Assembly (NCBI RefSeq): GCF_020622355.1
Contig: NZ_WHVL01000002.1
Coordinates: 1 to 64,000, forward strand
DNA length: 64,000 nucleotides
Source of the DNA: Vreelandella malpeensis
Lineage (GTDB): Bacteria; Pseudomonadota; Gammaproteobacteria; Pseudomonadales; Halomonadaceae
Direction of reading: 5' to 3'
Position numbers and translations under genes: made by a program. The first letter of the stretch is position 1. Each line of letters starts with the position of its first letter. Below the pieces are notes generated by a model. The model saw nothing but the letters and a program-made list of their open reading frames with translations. It made no database searches and was not told where the DNA came from. Shown piece after piece: positions 28,422 through 36,545 of this stretch.

Positions 28422-28879
28422 TCGATGGGCAGGATGGCGATGATGTAATCCTCCCACTCCTTCTCCGGCACCGCGTCCTGTGAAACGGCGAAACCGCGTA
28501 CGCTGACGCCCTTGCGATGGACGCGCTCGGCGTCGTTGCTCAACAACGGATGCCAGCTGGCGAGCTTGCGCCCCTCTGCCACCCGGCGATAGCCACAGCT
28601 GGTGGGCAGCCAGGTGAACTCGCGCACCAGCGCCGGGGTGAGCTGGGTACAGTCCGGCACGCTTTCGAAGCGGTTCTCGTAGTCGCTGCACTGGCAGCTA
28701 TGGGTATCCAGCAGCCGACACGCCACGCCCAGCACGGCGAGCTCCTTGGTCTCGTCGTCGTGAAACTTCAAGAGGCAGCACTGCCCGCAGCCGTCGCAAA
28801 GCGCCTCCCACTCCTCGGCGGTCAGCTCCTCGAGCGGATATCTTTCCCAGAAACGTTCGCGCATGGCGCCCTCGTTCAT
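28418..28879 (-). CDS. ycgN: YcgN family cysteine cluster protein
   Basis: A 153-aa member of the UPF0260/YcgN family of unknown function, with the Cys-rich motif LCDGCGQCCLLKF near residue 30 followed by ACRLLDTHSCQCSDY, likely binding a metal (Zn or Fe-S). The CxxCxxCC pattern is shared with the wider CxxCxxCC zinc/iron-chelating family. The ATG overlaps the acpH stop (ATGA), so it is translationally coupled. It ends the rnd-ycgL-acpH-ycgN operon, and rnd-ycgL-ycgN linkage is a recurring gammaproteobacterial arrangement. Confidence 0.92.
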   Translation of the reverse strand: MNEGAMRERFWERYPLEELTAEEWEALCDGCGQCCLLKFHDDETKELAVLGVACRLLDTHSCQCSDYENRFESVPDCTQLTPALVREFTWLPTSCGYRRVAEGRKLASWHPLLSNDAERVHRKGVSVRGFAVSQDAVPEKEWEDYIIAILPID

Positions 28880-29469
28880 TGAATCTTGCCTGCACCGGCC
28901 GGTTCGTCGCTGCTCGATAGCGTCGCGAGACAGTCGGCCCAAAGGGTGTGAAAATCTTTCTCCAGCCCCGCGTAGTCGCTTTCAAGCCAAGGCACGAGCT
29001 CGAGCAGCCGGTTGGGGCCGGTGAGCCTGCGGCCCACGCCCTCGATCGCCCGGCAGGTAAAACCGAAATCAGCATAGCGGCGCAGCCAGTCGTGCTCGAC
29101 GAGCACCGGCATCATCGCCTCCAGTCGCGCTGGCGCCGGATGAGCGGCGAGCAGCGCATAAACACGTTCGACGAAGACATCGAAGGCCTCGCGTCCTGCA
29201 AGCTCGCGGGCCAGAAAATGGTCCCAGAGAATGTCCAAGGCGATGCCGGCGTAGCGGCGCTGGGCAGCGGGAGCACGCTGGCGGGCGCCCCGCACCGCCG
29301 GGTGGGCATCGACGAAGGCGTCCACCCGACGATGGTGGCGAATGCCCCGGGCCATGGCCGCAGGCCAGGCCGTGAGATCCCGACCCTTGACGCCGTCGGC
29401 GATCACGTTGCCAAGTAAAAAGGCGTCATCGGCTTGGCGCACGAGCCAAGCGTGGGCGAGAAAGTTCAC
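28876..29469 (-). CDS. ACP phosphodiesterase family protein (AcpH-like)
   Basis: A 197-aa protein beginning (GTG) VNFLAHAWLV, the typical AcpH start, with GNVIADGVKG and GIRHHRRVDAFVDAHP carrying the His/Asp residues of the HD-like hydrolase. AcpH removes 4'-phosphopantetheine from acyl carrier protein. The GTG overlaps the ycgL stop (GTGA) and its own stop overlaps the ycgN start (ATGA), so all three are tightly coupled. A longer in-frame version reaching 29739 would read through ycgL in another frame and is rejected. Inclusion of acpH inside the rnd-ycgL-ycgN series is less common. Confidence 0.9.
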   Translation of the reverse strand: MNFLAHAWLVRQADDAFLLGNVIADGVKGRDLTAWPAAMARGIRHHRRVDAFVDAHPAVRGARQRAPAAQRRYAGIALDILWDHFLARELAGREAFDVFVERVYALLAAHPAPARLEAMMPVLVEHDWLRRYADFGFTCRAIEGVGRRLTGPNRLLELVPWLESDYAGLEKDFHTLWADCLATLSSSDEPAGAGKIQ

Positions 29470-29756
29470 GAGCGCTCGGCGTGAGCCCGGTGGATGTCCA
29501 GAAGGTAAGGCTCCCTGGCCGGCGGCATCTGCAGGTAGAAGCCCTGCTCCTCGATCGCCGCGATCACTTCGTCGACCTCGACCCGGGCGAGCGTCTTGTC
29601 CGGTGTGAGGATCATGGTAAGCACAGCCACGGGCTTGCCGAAGGTCGCCATCAGGGCCTCGGGCACCGGAGCGAGTCCGCGGCGCTTGTCGACGTAGAGA
29701 TACATCTCTTCCTTGCGCGAGCTCTTGAAGATTTCGCACAGCAGTTTGTCGCTCAT
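29466..29756 (-). CDS. ycgL: YcgL domain protein
   Basis: A 96-aa protein of the small YcgL family (structure known, function unclear). Conserved patterns are LCEIFKSSRKEEMYLYV, GLAPVPEALMATFGKPV and EVDEVIAAIEEQGFYLQMPP. The ATG at 29756 shares its A with the rnd stop (TGATG). In gammaproteobacteria ycgL is repeatedly linked to rnd, pointing to an RNA-related role, which remains inference. Confidence 0.93.
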   Translation of the reverse strand: MSDKLLCEIFKSSRKEEMYLYVDKRRGLAPVPEALMATFGKPVAVLTMILTPDKTLARVEVDEVIAAIEEQGFYLQMPPAREPYLLDIHRAHAERS

Positions 29757-30886
29757 CAAACGCTCTCCTTCAGGGCATCATTCAGGTCGTCGTTGAGGAT
29801 CTCGCCGCGCCAGCCGGTCGGTAGCGTCGGGGCCTCTCCGGCCAGCGCCTGCATCACCAGCGCCTCGATGTCGCGCCGACGCATCAGCACTTCCGGGGCG
29901 ATCAAAAGCGCCTCGGCCTTGGCGCCGATCACTCGCTTGAGCGCCTTGAAGCGGCGCTTGAACACGGGCTCCGCCGGGTCCGGCCAAGGCGTGGGCAGCG
30001 CTTCTTCCGGGCAGTGGCGCGCGGTGTTGACCAGCTCGAGCAGCGTGTCGCCCTCCTTCTTGACCAGCGTGGGCTTGACGCCCTCGACCGCCGCCAGCTC
30101 GAAGCGGTTCTTGGGCATCGCCTCGGCCACGGCGAACAGCAGCTTGTCGGCGGCCAGCCAGTTGCGCGGCAGATCGCGCCGGCGGGTTTCGCCCTCACGC
30201 CAGGTGGTCATCAGCCGGTAAGCCTCGAGCTGTCGTGGCGCCAGGCGCCATAGCTGACGCTGGCGGGTATACCACAGCGCATCGCTCTGCGCGTTGCGCT
30301 CGGCCTGGGCGAGCTGGGCATTGCACTCCTCCATCAGCCACGCGCGGCGCCCCAGAGCCTCGAGCTTGCCGGACTGCAGCGCCCATACCTCGAGCAGGTA
30401 GAGCACATCGAGGGCCGCGTAGGTGCACTGGCTCTCCGTCAGCGGGCGCAGGAGCCAATTGGAGCGGGTCTCCTCCTTGGGCAGGGTTTCGCCGACCCAG
30501 TGCTCGACCAGTTTCTGGTAACCCATGGCCGGCACCTCGCCCAGCAGCGCCTGGGCAATCTGGGTGTCCACCAAAGGCGTGGGCAGCACGCCCGCCCAGA
30601 GCTTCAAGACCTCGAGGTCCTCGCTGCAGGCGTGCAGGAGCTTCAACGCCGAATTCTGCAGCAGCGCCCGAAACGCGGGAGTACACTCAACCGCCACCGG
30701 GTCGATCAGGTAGGCGGTCTGGCCGGCGGAGAACTGGATCAGCGCGGGCAACGGGAAGAAAGTGTTCTCGCGAAAGAACTCCGTATCGAGGGCCAGGACG
30801 CTGGCGCCCTCGACGTCCCGGCAGGCGGCGTCGAGGGCCTCGGCGGTCGCTATCCAGCGATGATTGGGGGGCGTTAGAGCGGACAC
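29756..30886 (-). CDS. rnd: Ribonuclease D
   Basis: A 376-aa 3'-5' exoribonuclease that trims tRNA 3' ends. The DEDD exonuclease domain (about 5-175) contains LALDTEFFRE, HACSEDLEVL and YAALDVLYLLEVW with the catalytic Asp residues. Two HRDC-type helical domains follow (about 210-365). The GTG start at 30886 is preceded by AGGA at 9 nt. It heads the rnd-ycgL-acpH-ycgN operon; its stop overlaps the next start. Confidence 0.96.
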   Translation of the reverse strand: MSALTPPNHRWIATAEALDAACRDVEGASVLALDTEFFRENTFFPLPALIQFSAGQTAYLIDPVAVECTPAFRALLQNSALKLLHACSEDLEVLKLWAGVLPTPLVDTQIAQALLGEVPAMGYQKLVEHWVGETLPKEETRSNWLLRPLTESQCTYAALDVLYLLEVWALQSGKLEALGRRAWLMEECNAQLAQAERNAQSDALWYTRQRQLWRLAPRQLEAYRLMTTWREGETRRRDLPRNWLAADKLLFAVAEAMPKNRFELAAVEGVKPTLVKKEGDTLLELVNTARHCPEEALPTPWPDPAEPVFKRRFKALKRVIGAKAEALLIAPEVLMRRRDIEALVMQALAGEAPTLPTGWRGEILNDDLNDALKESV

Positions 30887-30957
30887 GGTAGACGTTCCTG
30901 TGAACTACAACGGCGCGGTTGCAATGAGAATGAAAAAGACGGAAGGCGCGAGCGGGC

Positions 30958-31563
30958 TCACTCGAGCCCGAACGGCAAGCGGCCGTTGAAGGCGCGACTG
31001 AGCGTGCCGCCATCGACGTACTCGAGCTCGCCACCCATGGGCACACCGTAGGCGAGCCGCGAGAAGGCGACGCCGTGGCGGGCGAGCTGCGAGGCGATGT
31101 AGTGCGCCGTCGCCTCGCCCTCCACGGTGGGATTGGTGGCCAGCACCACTTCCTTGATGGCGCCCTCCCCGACCCGCTCCTCGAGCAGATCCAGCCCGAT
31201 CGCCTCGGGGCCGACCCCGTCGAGTGGCGAGAGATGCCCGTGAAGCACGAAGTAGCGCCCTTGGAAGCCGCCCGCCTCCTCGATGGCGAGCTGATCCGCC
31301 GGCGACTCCACCACGCACAGCAGCGAGTCGTCCCGACGCGCGCTCTCGCACAGCGCGCAGACCGGTGCTTCGGTGAGCGTGCGACAGCGCTGGCAGTAGC
31401 CGACCTCGTCGATCGCCTGGGCGATCACCTCGGAGAGGCGCTTGCCGCCTTCGCGCTCACGTTCGAGCAGGTGCATCGCCATGCGCTGGGCGGTCTTGGG
31501 CCCGACGCCCGGCAGCACCCGGAACGACTCGATAAGCTGCTCGATGAGGGGGGAGAAGCGCAT
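30958..31563 (-). CDS. recR: Recombination protein RecR
   Basis: A 201-aa recombination mediator that, with RecF and RecO, loads RecA on SSB-coated gaps. There is an N-terminal helix-hairpin-helix ([15 protein letters not shown]), a four-Cys zinc finger ([16 protein letters not shown], about 58-73) and a Toprim domain ([16 protein letters not shown] onwards). It is 3 nt downstream of ebfC in the classic dnaX-ebfC-recR operon. Confidence 0.98.
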   Translation of the reverse strand: MRFSPLIEQLIESFRVLPGVGPKTAQRMAMHLLEREREGGKRLSEVIAQAIDEVGYCQRCRTLTEAPVCALCESARRDDSLLCVVESPADQLAIEEAGGFQGRYFVLHGHLSPLDGVGPEAIGLDLLEERVGEGAIKEVVLATNPTVEGEATAHYIASQLARHGVAFSRLAYGVPMGGELEYVDGGTLSRAFNGRLPFGLE

Positions 31564-31566
31564 CGA

Positions 31567-31893
31567 TCAGAACGGCATCTTGAAGCCGGGCGGCAGGTTG
31601 AGCCCGGCGGTGGCTTCTTCCATCTTGGCCTTGGAGTTGGCTTCCACCTTGCGCACGGCGTCGTTCACCGCGGCGGCCAGCAGGTCTTCGAGAAGCTCCT
31701 TGTCCTCTTCGAGCACGCTCGGGTCGATGGTCACGTCGCTCACGTCGTGGCGGCCGTTCATGGTGATCTTGACCATGCCCGCGCCGGCCTCGCCGTGCAC
31801 TTCCGCCTTGGCCACCTCTTCCTGCACCTTCTGCATCTTTTCCTGCATTTCCTGGGCCTGCTTCATCAGGTTGCCCATTCCACCTTTGAACAT
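31567..31893 (-). CDS. ebfC: YbaB/EbfC family nucleoid-associated protein
   Basis: A 108-aa DNA-binding protein forming a tweezer-like dimer. It starts [20 protein letters not shown] with the coiled helix 1, then [22 protein letters not shown] good AAGGAG precedes the ATG. The gene lies between dnaX and recR, the conserved order. Confidence 0.96.
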   Translation of the reverse strand: MFKGGMGNLMKQAQEMQEKMQKVQEEVAKAEVHGEAGAGMVKITMNGRHDVSDVTIDPSVLEEDKELLEDLLAAAVNDAVRKVEANSKAKMEEATAGLNLPPGFKMPF

Positions 31894-31972
31894 GGTGTCA
31901 CTCCTTTACTGGTTCAGTGCATGCCGAGAGTAAGCGTAAGCCGTAACGCCCGCGCTGTCATGGCGCTAGGTT

Positions 31973-33898
31973 CTAGGTTCTGGGTTTGACGCTGGCTTCG
32001 TCGAGGGTGGCCCCGAAGGCTTGCGCAAGCTTTAGTATATTGGGGTCGCGCTGCAACAGATCAACGGCCTGGGCGTGGCGCTCGCGCTGAAAGCGCAGAT
32101 CCTGCTCGCGGGGAGTCTCGATGGCACGGTCGAGCTCGGCTACCTCGAACACGATGCGTCGCGGGAACCCCTGCCCTTCCAGCGCCTTCTGGATGCGCTG
32201 CTCGTGGACCTCGGCCTGCATCGCCGCCTGGCCGGGGTCGAGGTGAAAGACGAGCGTGCGGCCATCGTCGCTGGCCACCTGGCAATGGGCGGCCAGGTTA
32301 CGCGTCAGCCCGCCGAGGCCCAGGGCGTCGAACAGCCCCAGCCAGCGGGCGTGGTCGAGCCGGTCGCCGGCACTCGCCGGGGCTTCCTGCGGCGCGTCGC
32401 TCGGCGCCGTATCGACAAGAGGAGGTGGTACGGGCGAAGGCTCGGCCGGGGCGTCGGACTCGGGCGCTTCTTCTATACCGTCACCTTCTATACCGTCACC
32501 GGGCGTGCCGATGGGCGCCTGAGGCGGCCAGGGGTCACTCGACGCCTCGCTTGCCGGTGCCTCGTCGAAAGGTACCGGACCAGGGTCGTCCTGCATCCAG
32601 GGCGGCGGCTCCGGCGCGGGTGCCGGTTCCAGCTCGGGCTCGGGCTCAGGTTCGGGCTCGGCTGCCTGCAGCGCCGGAGCGTGCGCCGGCGGCGCGGGCG
32701 ATGCAGGCTCAGGCTTTTTTGGCGCGGCCTCGTCCGGCACCTGATCGGCGGGCTCCGGGCGCAGCGGTAGCGGCGTGCGCGGTGGCTTGGGAACACCCTG
32801 GGGGCGAAACGCCAGCATGCGCAGCAAGGTCATTTCCAGGGCGCTACGCAAATCCGGCGCGTGAACCATGTCGCCACGTCCCTGGATACCGATCTGGTAG
32901 TAGAGCTGCAGATCCTCGGCAGTGAACCGTCCGGCGAGCTGAAGGATGGTGTCGCGGTCGCCGTGGCCGTTGTCCACCGCGCCGGGCACCACCTGAGCTA
33001 CCGCCAGACGATGCAGGATCGCCGTCAGCTCGTCGAGCACGGCAGCGAAATCCGGGCCCTGCTCGGCGAGCGTGGCCACCTCGGCCAGCAGCGTCTGGAC
33101 ATCGACATCGGCCAGCGCCTGGACCAGCGCCATGACGTGGCGATGATCCAGGGTACCGAGCATGGCGGCGACATCCGCATGGCGCACTGCGCCCTGACCG
33201 AAGGCGATCGCCTGATCGGTGAGGCTCATGGCGTCGCGCATGGAGCCTTCGGCAGCCTTGCCCAGAAGCCATAGCGCGCTCTGTTCGAACTCGACATGCT
33301 CCTTGCCCAGCACGTAGGTCAAATGCTCGACCACCCGCTCCGGCGGCATATGCTTCAGGGTGAACTGCAGACAGCGCGACAGCACCGTGGGCGGCAGCTT
33401 CTGCGGGTCGGTGGTGGCGAGCAGGAACTTGACGTGGGGCGGCGGCTCCTCGAGGGTCTTCAGCAGCGCGTTGAAGCTGCTGGTCGAGAGCATGTGCACC
33501 TCATCGATGAGGTACACCTTGTAGCGCCCCTGGGTCGGCGCGTACTGAACGTTGTCGAGAAGCTCGCGAGTGTCTTCCACCTTGGTGCGCGAGGCGGCGT
33601 CCACCTCGATCAGGTCGACGAAGCGCCCCTCGTCGATCGCCCGGCAGCTGTCGCACTGACCGCAAGGCGTGGAGGTGACCCCTTCGTCACCGCGTCCGTT
33701 GGCGGTGCAGTTGAGGCATTTGGCGAGAATCCGGGCGAGCGTAGTCTTGCCCACGCCGCGAGTACCGGTGAACAGGTAGGCGTGGTGAAGCCGCCCTTGG
33801 TCGAGCGCGTTGACCAGCGCGCGCTGGACATGGGTCTGACCGACCAGCTCGTGAAATGTACGCGGGCGCCATTTGCGGGCCAGAACCTGATAGCTCAT
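31973..33898 (-). CDS. dnaX: DNA polymerase III subunits tau/gamma
   Basis: A 641-aa clamp-loader ATPase. Walker A GTRGVGKTT is near residue 45, a four-Cys zinc module at about 64-88 (CLNCTANG, CGQCDSC), DEVHMLS (Walker B) near 130, and ATTDPQKLPPTVLSRC with the SRC sensor near 170. Domain III extends to about 365. A Pro/Glu/Ala-rich linker (about 375-520) precedes the tau-specific C-terminal domain that binds DnaB and the polymerase. A programmed -1 frameshift at codons 394-395 (A AAA AAG followed by out-of-frame TGA) would produce a gamma-like form of about 396 aa, as in E. coli. Confidence 0.98.
   Translation of the reverse strand: MSYQVLARKWRPRTFHELVGQTHVQRALVNALDQGRLHHAYLFTGTRGVGKTTLARILAKCLNCTANGRGDEGVTSTPCGQCDSCRAIDEGRFVDLIEVDAASRTKVEDTRELLDNVQYAPTQGRYKVYLIDEVHMLSTSSFNALLKTLEEPPPHVKFLLATTDPQKLPPTVLSRCLQFTLKHMPPERVVEHLTYVLGKEHVEFEQSALWLLGKAAEGSMRDAMSLTDQAIAFGQGAVRHADVAAMLGTLDHRHVMALVQALADVDVQTLLAEVATLAEQGPDFAAVLDELTAILHRLAVAQVVPGAVDNGHGDRDTILQLAGRFTAEDLQLYYQIGIQGRGDMVHAPDLRSALEMTLLRMLAFRPQGVPKPPRTPLPLRPEPADQVPDEAAPKKPEPASPAPPAHAPALQAAEPEPEPEPELEPAPAPEPPPWMQDDPGPVPFDEAPASEASSDPWPPQAPIGTPGDGIEGDGIEEAPESDAPAEPSPVPPPLVDTAPSDAPQEAPASAGDRLDHARWLGLFDALGLGGLTRNLAAHCQVASDDGRTLVFHLDPGQAAMQAEVHEQRIQKALEGQGFPRRIVFEVAELDRAIETPREQDLRFQRERHAQAVDLLQRDPNILKLAQAFGATLDEASVKPRT
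32664..32731 (-). promoter_or_regulatory. Programmed -1 ribosomal frameshift signal in dnaX
   Basis: All three E. coli-type components are visible on the minus strand. A Shine-Dalgarno-like GAGG (32731-32728) lies 7 nt before the slippery heptamer A-AAA-AAG (32720-32714), which is in the correct phase (CCA AAA AAG). After slippage the next codons are GCC TGA, giving immediate termination. Five nt further on begins a 7-bp stem GCCTGCA/TGCAGGC (32708-32702 with 32670-32664) enclosing GC-rich inner pairing. This predicts a short gamma subunit. Confidence 0.85.
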
Positions 33899-33999
33899 TG
33901 AGCACTATTTCCTGTGGCGGGTTCCTGAGGCGGGCGGGCTCCCCGGAGGCCAAGCCGCCTGAGAGCCAACGTGCAAGTGGCGCGCGAGCGCCGTGGGGA

Positions 34000-34356
34000 T
34001 CACTCGCTCGGCGCGTCGCCGTTGTCGGCAGCCGCGGCGCGCTGACCGGCCGCCTTGACGAGTTTCTCGAGCTCACCGCTCTGGTGCATTTCCATCACGA
34101 TGTCGCAGCCGCCGACCAACTCGCCTTCGACCCACAGCTGAGGGAAGGTCGGCCAGTTGGCCACCTTGGGCAGCTCGCTGCGAATGTCCGGGTTGTCCAG
34201 CACGTTGACGAAGGCAAAGCGCTCGCCGCAGCTCATCAGCGCCTGCACGGTCTGGGCCGAGAAGCCGCACTGGGGCAGCTGGGGCGTCCCTTTCATGTAG
34301 ATCAGGATGGGGTTTTCGCTGATCTGGCGTTGGATGTTCTCAACCGTGGTGCTCAT
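34000..34356 (-). CDS. grxD: Monothiol glutaredoxin Grx4 family
   Basis: A 118-aa monothiol glutaredoxin with the CGFS active site (Cys30) in GTPQLPQCGFSAQ. Such proteins bind a [2Fe-2S] cluster with glutathione and pass it to targets rather than acting as thiol reductases. WPTFPQLWVEGELVGGCDI is the GSH-binding region. The last 12 residues are an Ala/Asp-rich tail beyond the usual fold. The ATG follows AAGGAG. It is a single gene between dnaX and argF. Confidence 0.96.
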   Translation of the reverse strand: MSTTVENIQRQISENPILIYMKGTPQLPQCGFSAQTVQALMSCGERFAFVNVLDNPDIRSELPKVANWPTFPQLWVEGELVGGCDIVMEMHQSGELEKLVKAAGQRAAAADNGDAPSE

Positions 34357-34555
34357 ATCGTGCTCCTTGAATCGATGGCGGACCGGGGGAATAGTCTAGA
34401 CCACGCGTCGAGCGCAGCGACGTCCGCCGCAATTGCGTCGCGATCACCGAAAACCGCTCGGCGTCGTCGGGTGGGCCTATTCTACGCATGCCGATGGCGT
34501 TGCGCATCCCCTGCACCGTCGCTAGGATGGTGTATTTAAGAGGAGAGACATTGCC

Positions 34556-35473
34556 ATGGCGACCCGCCATTTCCTGACCCTGCTGGATATGAGCCCGGAC
34601 GAGCTCGCCTACCTGATCCAGCGCGCCATCACCATCAAGACCGATCTCAAGGCGAACGGCCCGGTCTACACGCCGCTCACCAACCGCACGCTGGCGATGA
34701 TCTTCGAGAAATCATCTACCCGTACCCGTGTCTCCTTCGAGACCGGCATGACCCAGTTCGGCGGCCACGCCCTGTTCCTCTCACCCCGTGACAGCCAGCT
34801 CGGTCGCGGCGAGCCGATCGAGGATACCGCCCGGGTGCTCTCCGAAATGGTCGACGCGGTGATGATCCGCACCTTCTCCCACGCGGGCCTCGAGACCTTT
34901 GCCAGCGCGAGCGCCGTACCGGTGATTAACGCGCTGAGTGATGACTATCACCCCTGCCAGCTGCTCGCTGACGTGATGACCTGGGTGGAGCACCGGGGAA
35001 GCGTCAAGGGCCGCACGGCGGTATGGGTGGGCGATGGCAACAACATGTGCCACTCCTGGATCAACGCTGCCCGCCAGTTCAACTTCAAGCTGCACGTCTG
35101 CTGCCCGAAAGGTTACGAGCCGCGCGCCGATATCCTCGAAGCCGCCGGCGACCGCGTCACGCTGTTCCACGATCCTGTCGAGGCAACGCGCGGGGTCGAT
35201 CTGATCACCACCGACGTCTGGGCCTCCATGGGCCAGGAGGAAGAACAAGCCAAACGGGAAGCCGATTTCGCAGGCTTCCAGGTGACCGAAGCGATGCTCG
35301 ACGGCGCCAAGGACGATGTGCTGTTCCTGCACTGCCTGCCCGCTCATCGCGGCGAGGAGATCAGCGAAACGCTGCTCGACGACCCGCGCGCGGTGGTCTG
35401 GCAGGAGGCCGGCAACCGCCTGCACGCGCAAAAGGCACTGATGGAATTCCTGCTGCTGGGCCGCGTCGAGTAA
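34556..35473 (+). CDS. argF: Ornithine carbamoyltransferase
   Basis: A 305-aa enzyme of arginine synthesis, making citrulline from ornithine and carbamoyl phosphate. The carbamoyl-phosphate motif STRTR (near 55), the HPCQ loop (near 125), and the ornithine-binding HCLPAH (near 260) are all present. The 305-aa length suits the anabolic form rather than the 335-aa catabolic ArcB. It has a GAGGAGAG ribosome-binding site. Followed by a strong bidirectional terminator shared with tRNA-Ala. Confidence 0.97.
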   Translation: MATRHFLTLLDMSPDELAYLIQRAITIKTDLKANGPVYTPLTNRTLAMIFEKSSTRTRVSFETGMTQFGGHALFLSPRDSQLGRGEPIEDTARVLSEMVDAVMIRTFSHAGLETFASASAVPVINALSDDYHPCQLLADVMTWVEHRGSVKGRTAVWVGDGNNMCHSWINAARQFNFKLHVCCPKGYEPRADILEAAGDRVTLFHDPVEATRGVDLITTDVWASMGQEEEQAKREADFAGFQVTEAMLDGAKDDVLFLHCLPAHRGEEISETLLDDPRAVVWQEAGNRLHAQKALMEFLLLGRVE

Positions 35474-35521
35474 CGCAAGGGGCGCCCGATGCTCGGGCGT
35501 CTTCAAGCGATCCGCGCGCAT

Positions 35522-35553
35522 AAAAAAAGCTCCGTCGACAACGGAGCTTTTTT
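35522..35553. terminator. Bidirectional terminator between argF and tRNA-Ala
   Basis: A 10-bp stem AAAGCTCCGT/ACGGAGCTTT with a 5-nt loop is flanked by A residues on the left and T residues on the right, so it terminates in both directions: argF (plus) and tRNA-Ala (minus), whose 3' CCA is 6 nt away. Confidence 0.92.
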
Positions 35554-35558
35554 GAATT

Positions 35559-35634
35559 TGGTGGAGCCTAGCGGGATCGAACCGCTGACCTCAACACTGC
35601 CAGTGTTGCGCTCTCCCAGCTGAGCTAAGGCCCC
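35559..35634 (-). tRNA. tRNA-Ala(GGC)
   Basis: A 76-nt tRNA on the minus strand. The acceptor GGGGCCT pairs with AGGCTCC, and the D-arm is AGCTCAGCTGGGAGAGC. The anticodon loop CTGGCAG gives anticodon GGC, the T-loop is TTCGATC, and the 3' CCA is encoded. A minus-strand promoter is at 35710-35738 and the terminator at 35522-35553. Confidence 0.97.
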
Positions 35635-35709
35635 TTTTTCATCATTCTAATTTCCAACACTCTATTTTCCATCGCTCGAACCACGCTCTGGCCTCCGAGT
35701 GCGCGGCGA

Positions 35710-35738
35710 ATATTAAAGCAGGGATGAAACCTCGTCAA
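35710..35738 (-). promoter_or_regulatory. Promoter of tRNA-Ala
   Basis: On the minus strand TTGACG (35738-35733), a 17-nt spacer and TAATAT (35715-35710) are followed by a GC-rich discriminator (TCGCCGCGC), as expected for a stable-RNA promoter. It lies about 70 nt upstream of the tRNA 5' end. Confidence 0.8.
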
Positions 35739-35852
35739 GCCCTCGATGACAAATCGATTTGCTAATTCTCCTTTGTCACAAGCTATGGCACTCTATAGGT
35801 TAACGTGCTAAGCGACAGCTGGAATTCGTGACTTTACGCAGGAGCGACCCCT

Positions 35853-36503
35853 TTGATCAACGTACTGATCGCCGACGATCACCATTTGGTGAGAACCAGT
35901 ATCGCGCACCTGCTCAACGAAGAGAGCGATATCACCATCGCCGGCGAAGCTGACGATGGTGAAGGTGCCGTTTCACTATGCCGGCAGCTCAAGCCCGACC
36001 TGGTACTGATGGATATTCGCATGCCCGGCATTGGCGGTCTCGAGGCGACTCGCCGCATACGACGTACCATGAAGGATGTGCGCGTGCTGATTCTCACTGC
36101 GTACATGGAGGACGGCATCCTGCGGCGCATGCTGGCGGCGGGCGCCTCGGGCTTTCTCAGCAAGGGCGCGGACGCCGTGGAGATGACCGATGCCATCCGC
36201 CAGGTCTTCAACGGCGGCCGCTACGTCAGCCAGGAGATCGCTCAGCGTCTGGCGCTCTCCCATTTCACCGAAGAGGACAGCCCCTTCAAGGCGCTCTCCC
36301 CGCGCGAAATGCAGATCGCCTTGATGATCGTCAACTGCCAGCGCGTGCAGGACATCTCCGACCGACTCCACCTGAGTCCCAAGACGGTCAACACCTACCG
36401 TTACCGACTGTTCGAGAAACTCGAAGTGGCCGGCGACGTGGAACTGACGCACCTGGCGCTGCGCCACGGGCTGGTAGAGGGCTTTGACGCACGCGAAGTA
36501 TAG
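35853..36503 (+). CDS. gacA: Response regulator GacA/UvrY
   Basis: A 216-aa NarL/FixJ-type response regulator. The receiver domain (1-120) has Asp8/Asp9, phospho-acceptor Asp54 (LVLMDIRMPG) and the conserved Lys in GFLSKGAD. The LuxR-type HTH (about 150-210) contains LSPREMQIALMI and LSPKTVNTYRYRL. With the GacS/BarA kinase it would activate small RNAs that titrate CsrA/RsmA. The start is TTG at 35853 with GGAG at 8 nt; no ATG fits the conserved N-terminus. The order gacA-uvrC-pgsA is the classical gammaproteobacterial operon. Confidence 0.96.
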   Translation: MINVLIADDHHLVRTSIAHLLNEESDITIAGEADDGEGAVSLCRQLKPDLVLMDIRMPGIGGLEATRRIRRTMKDVRVLILTAYMEDGILRRMLAAGASGFLSKGADAVEMTDAIRQVFNGGRYVSQEIAQRLALSHFTEEDSPFKALSPREMQIALMIVNCQRVQDISDRLHLSPKTVNTYRYRLFEKLEVAGDVELTHLALRHGLVEGFDAREV

Positions 36504-36545
36504 TCCTACCATCCAAGCCCTCCCCCTGCTCCTCTAGTGCCTTCT

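Noticed and set aside
28876..29739. AcpH with an extra 90-residue N-terminal domain
   Set aside because: The extension is ycgL read in another frame; the family start (VNFLAHAW) coincides with a GTG overlapping the ycgL stop.
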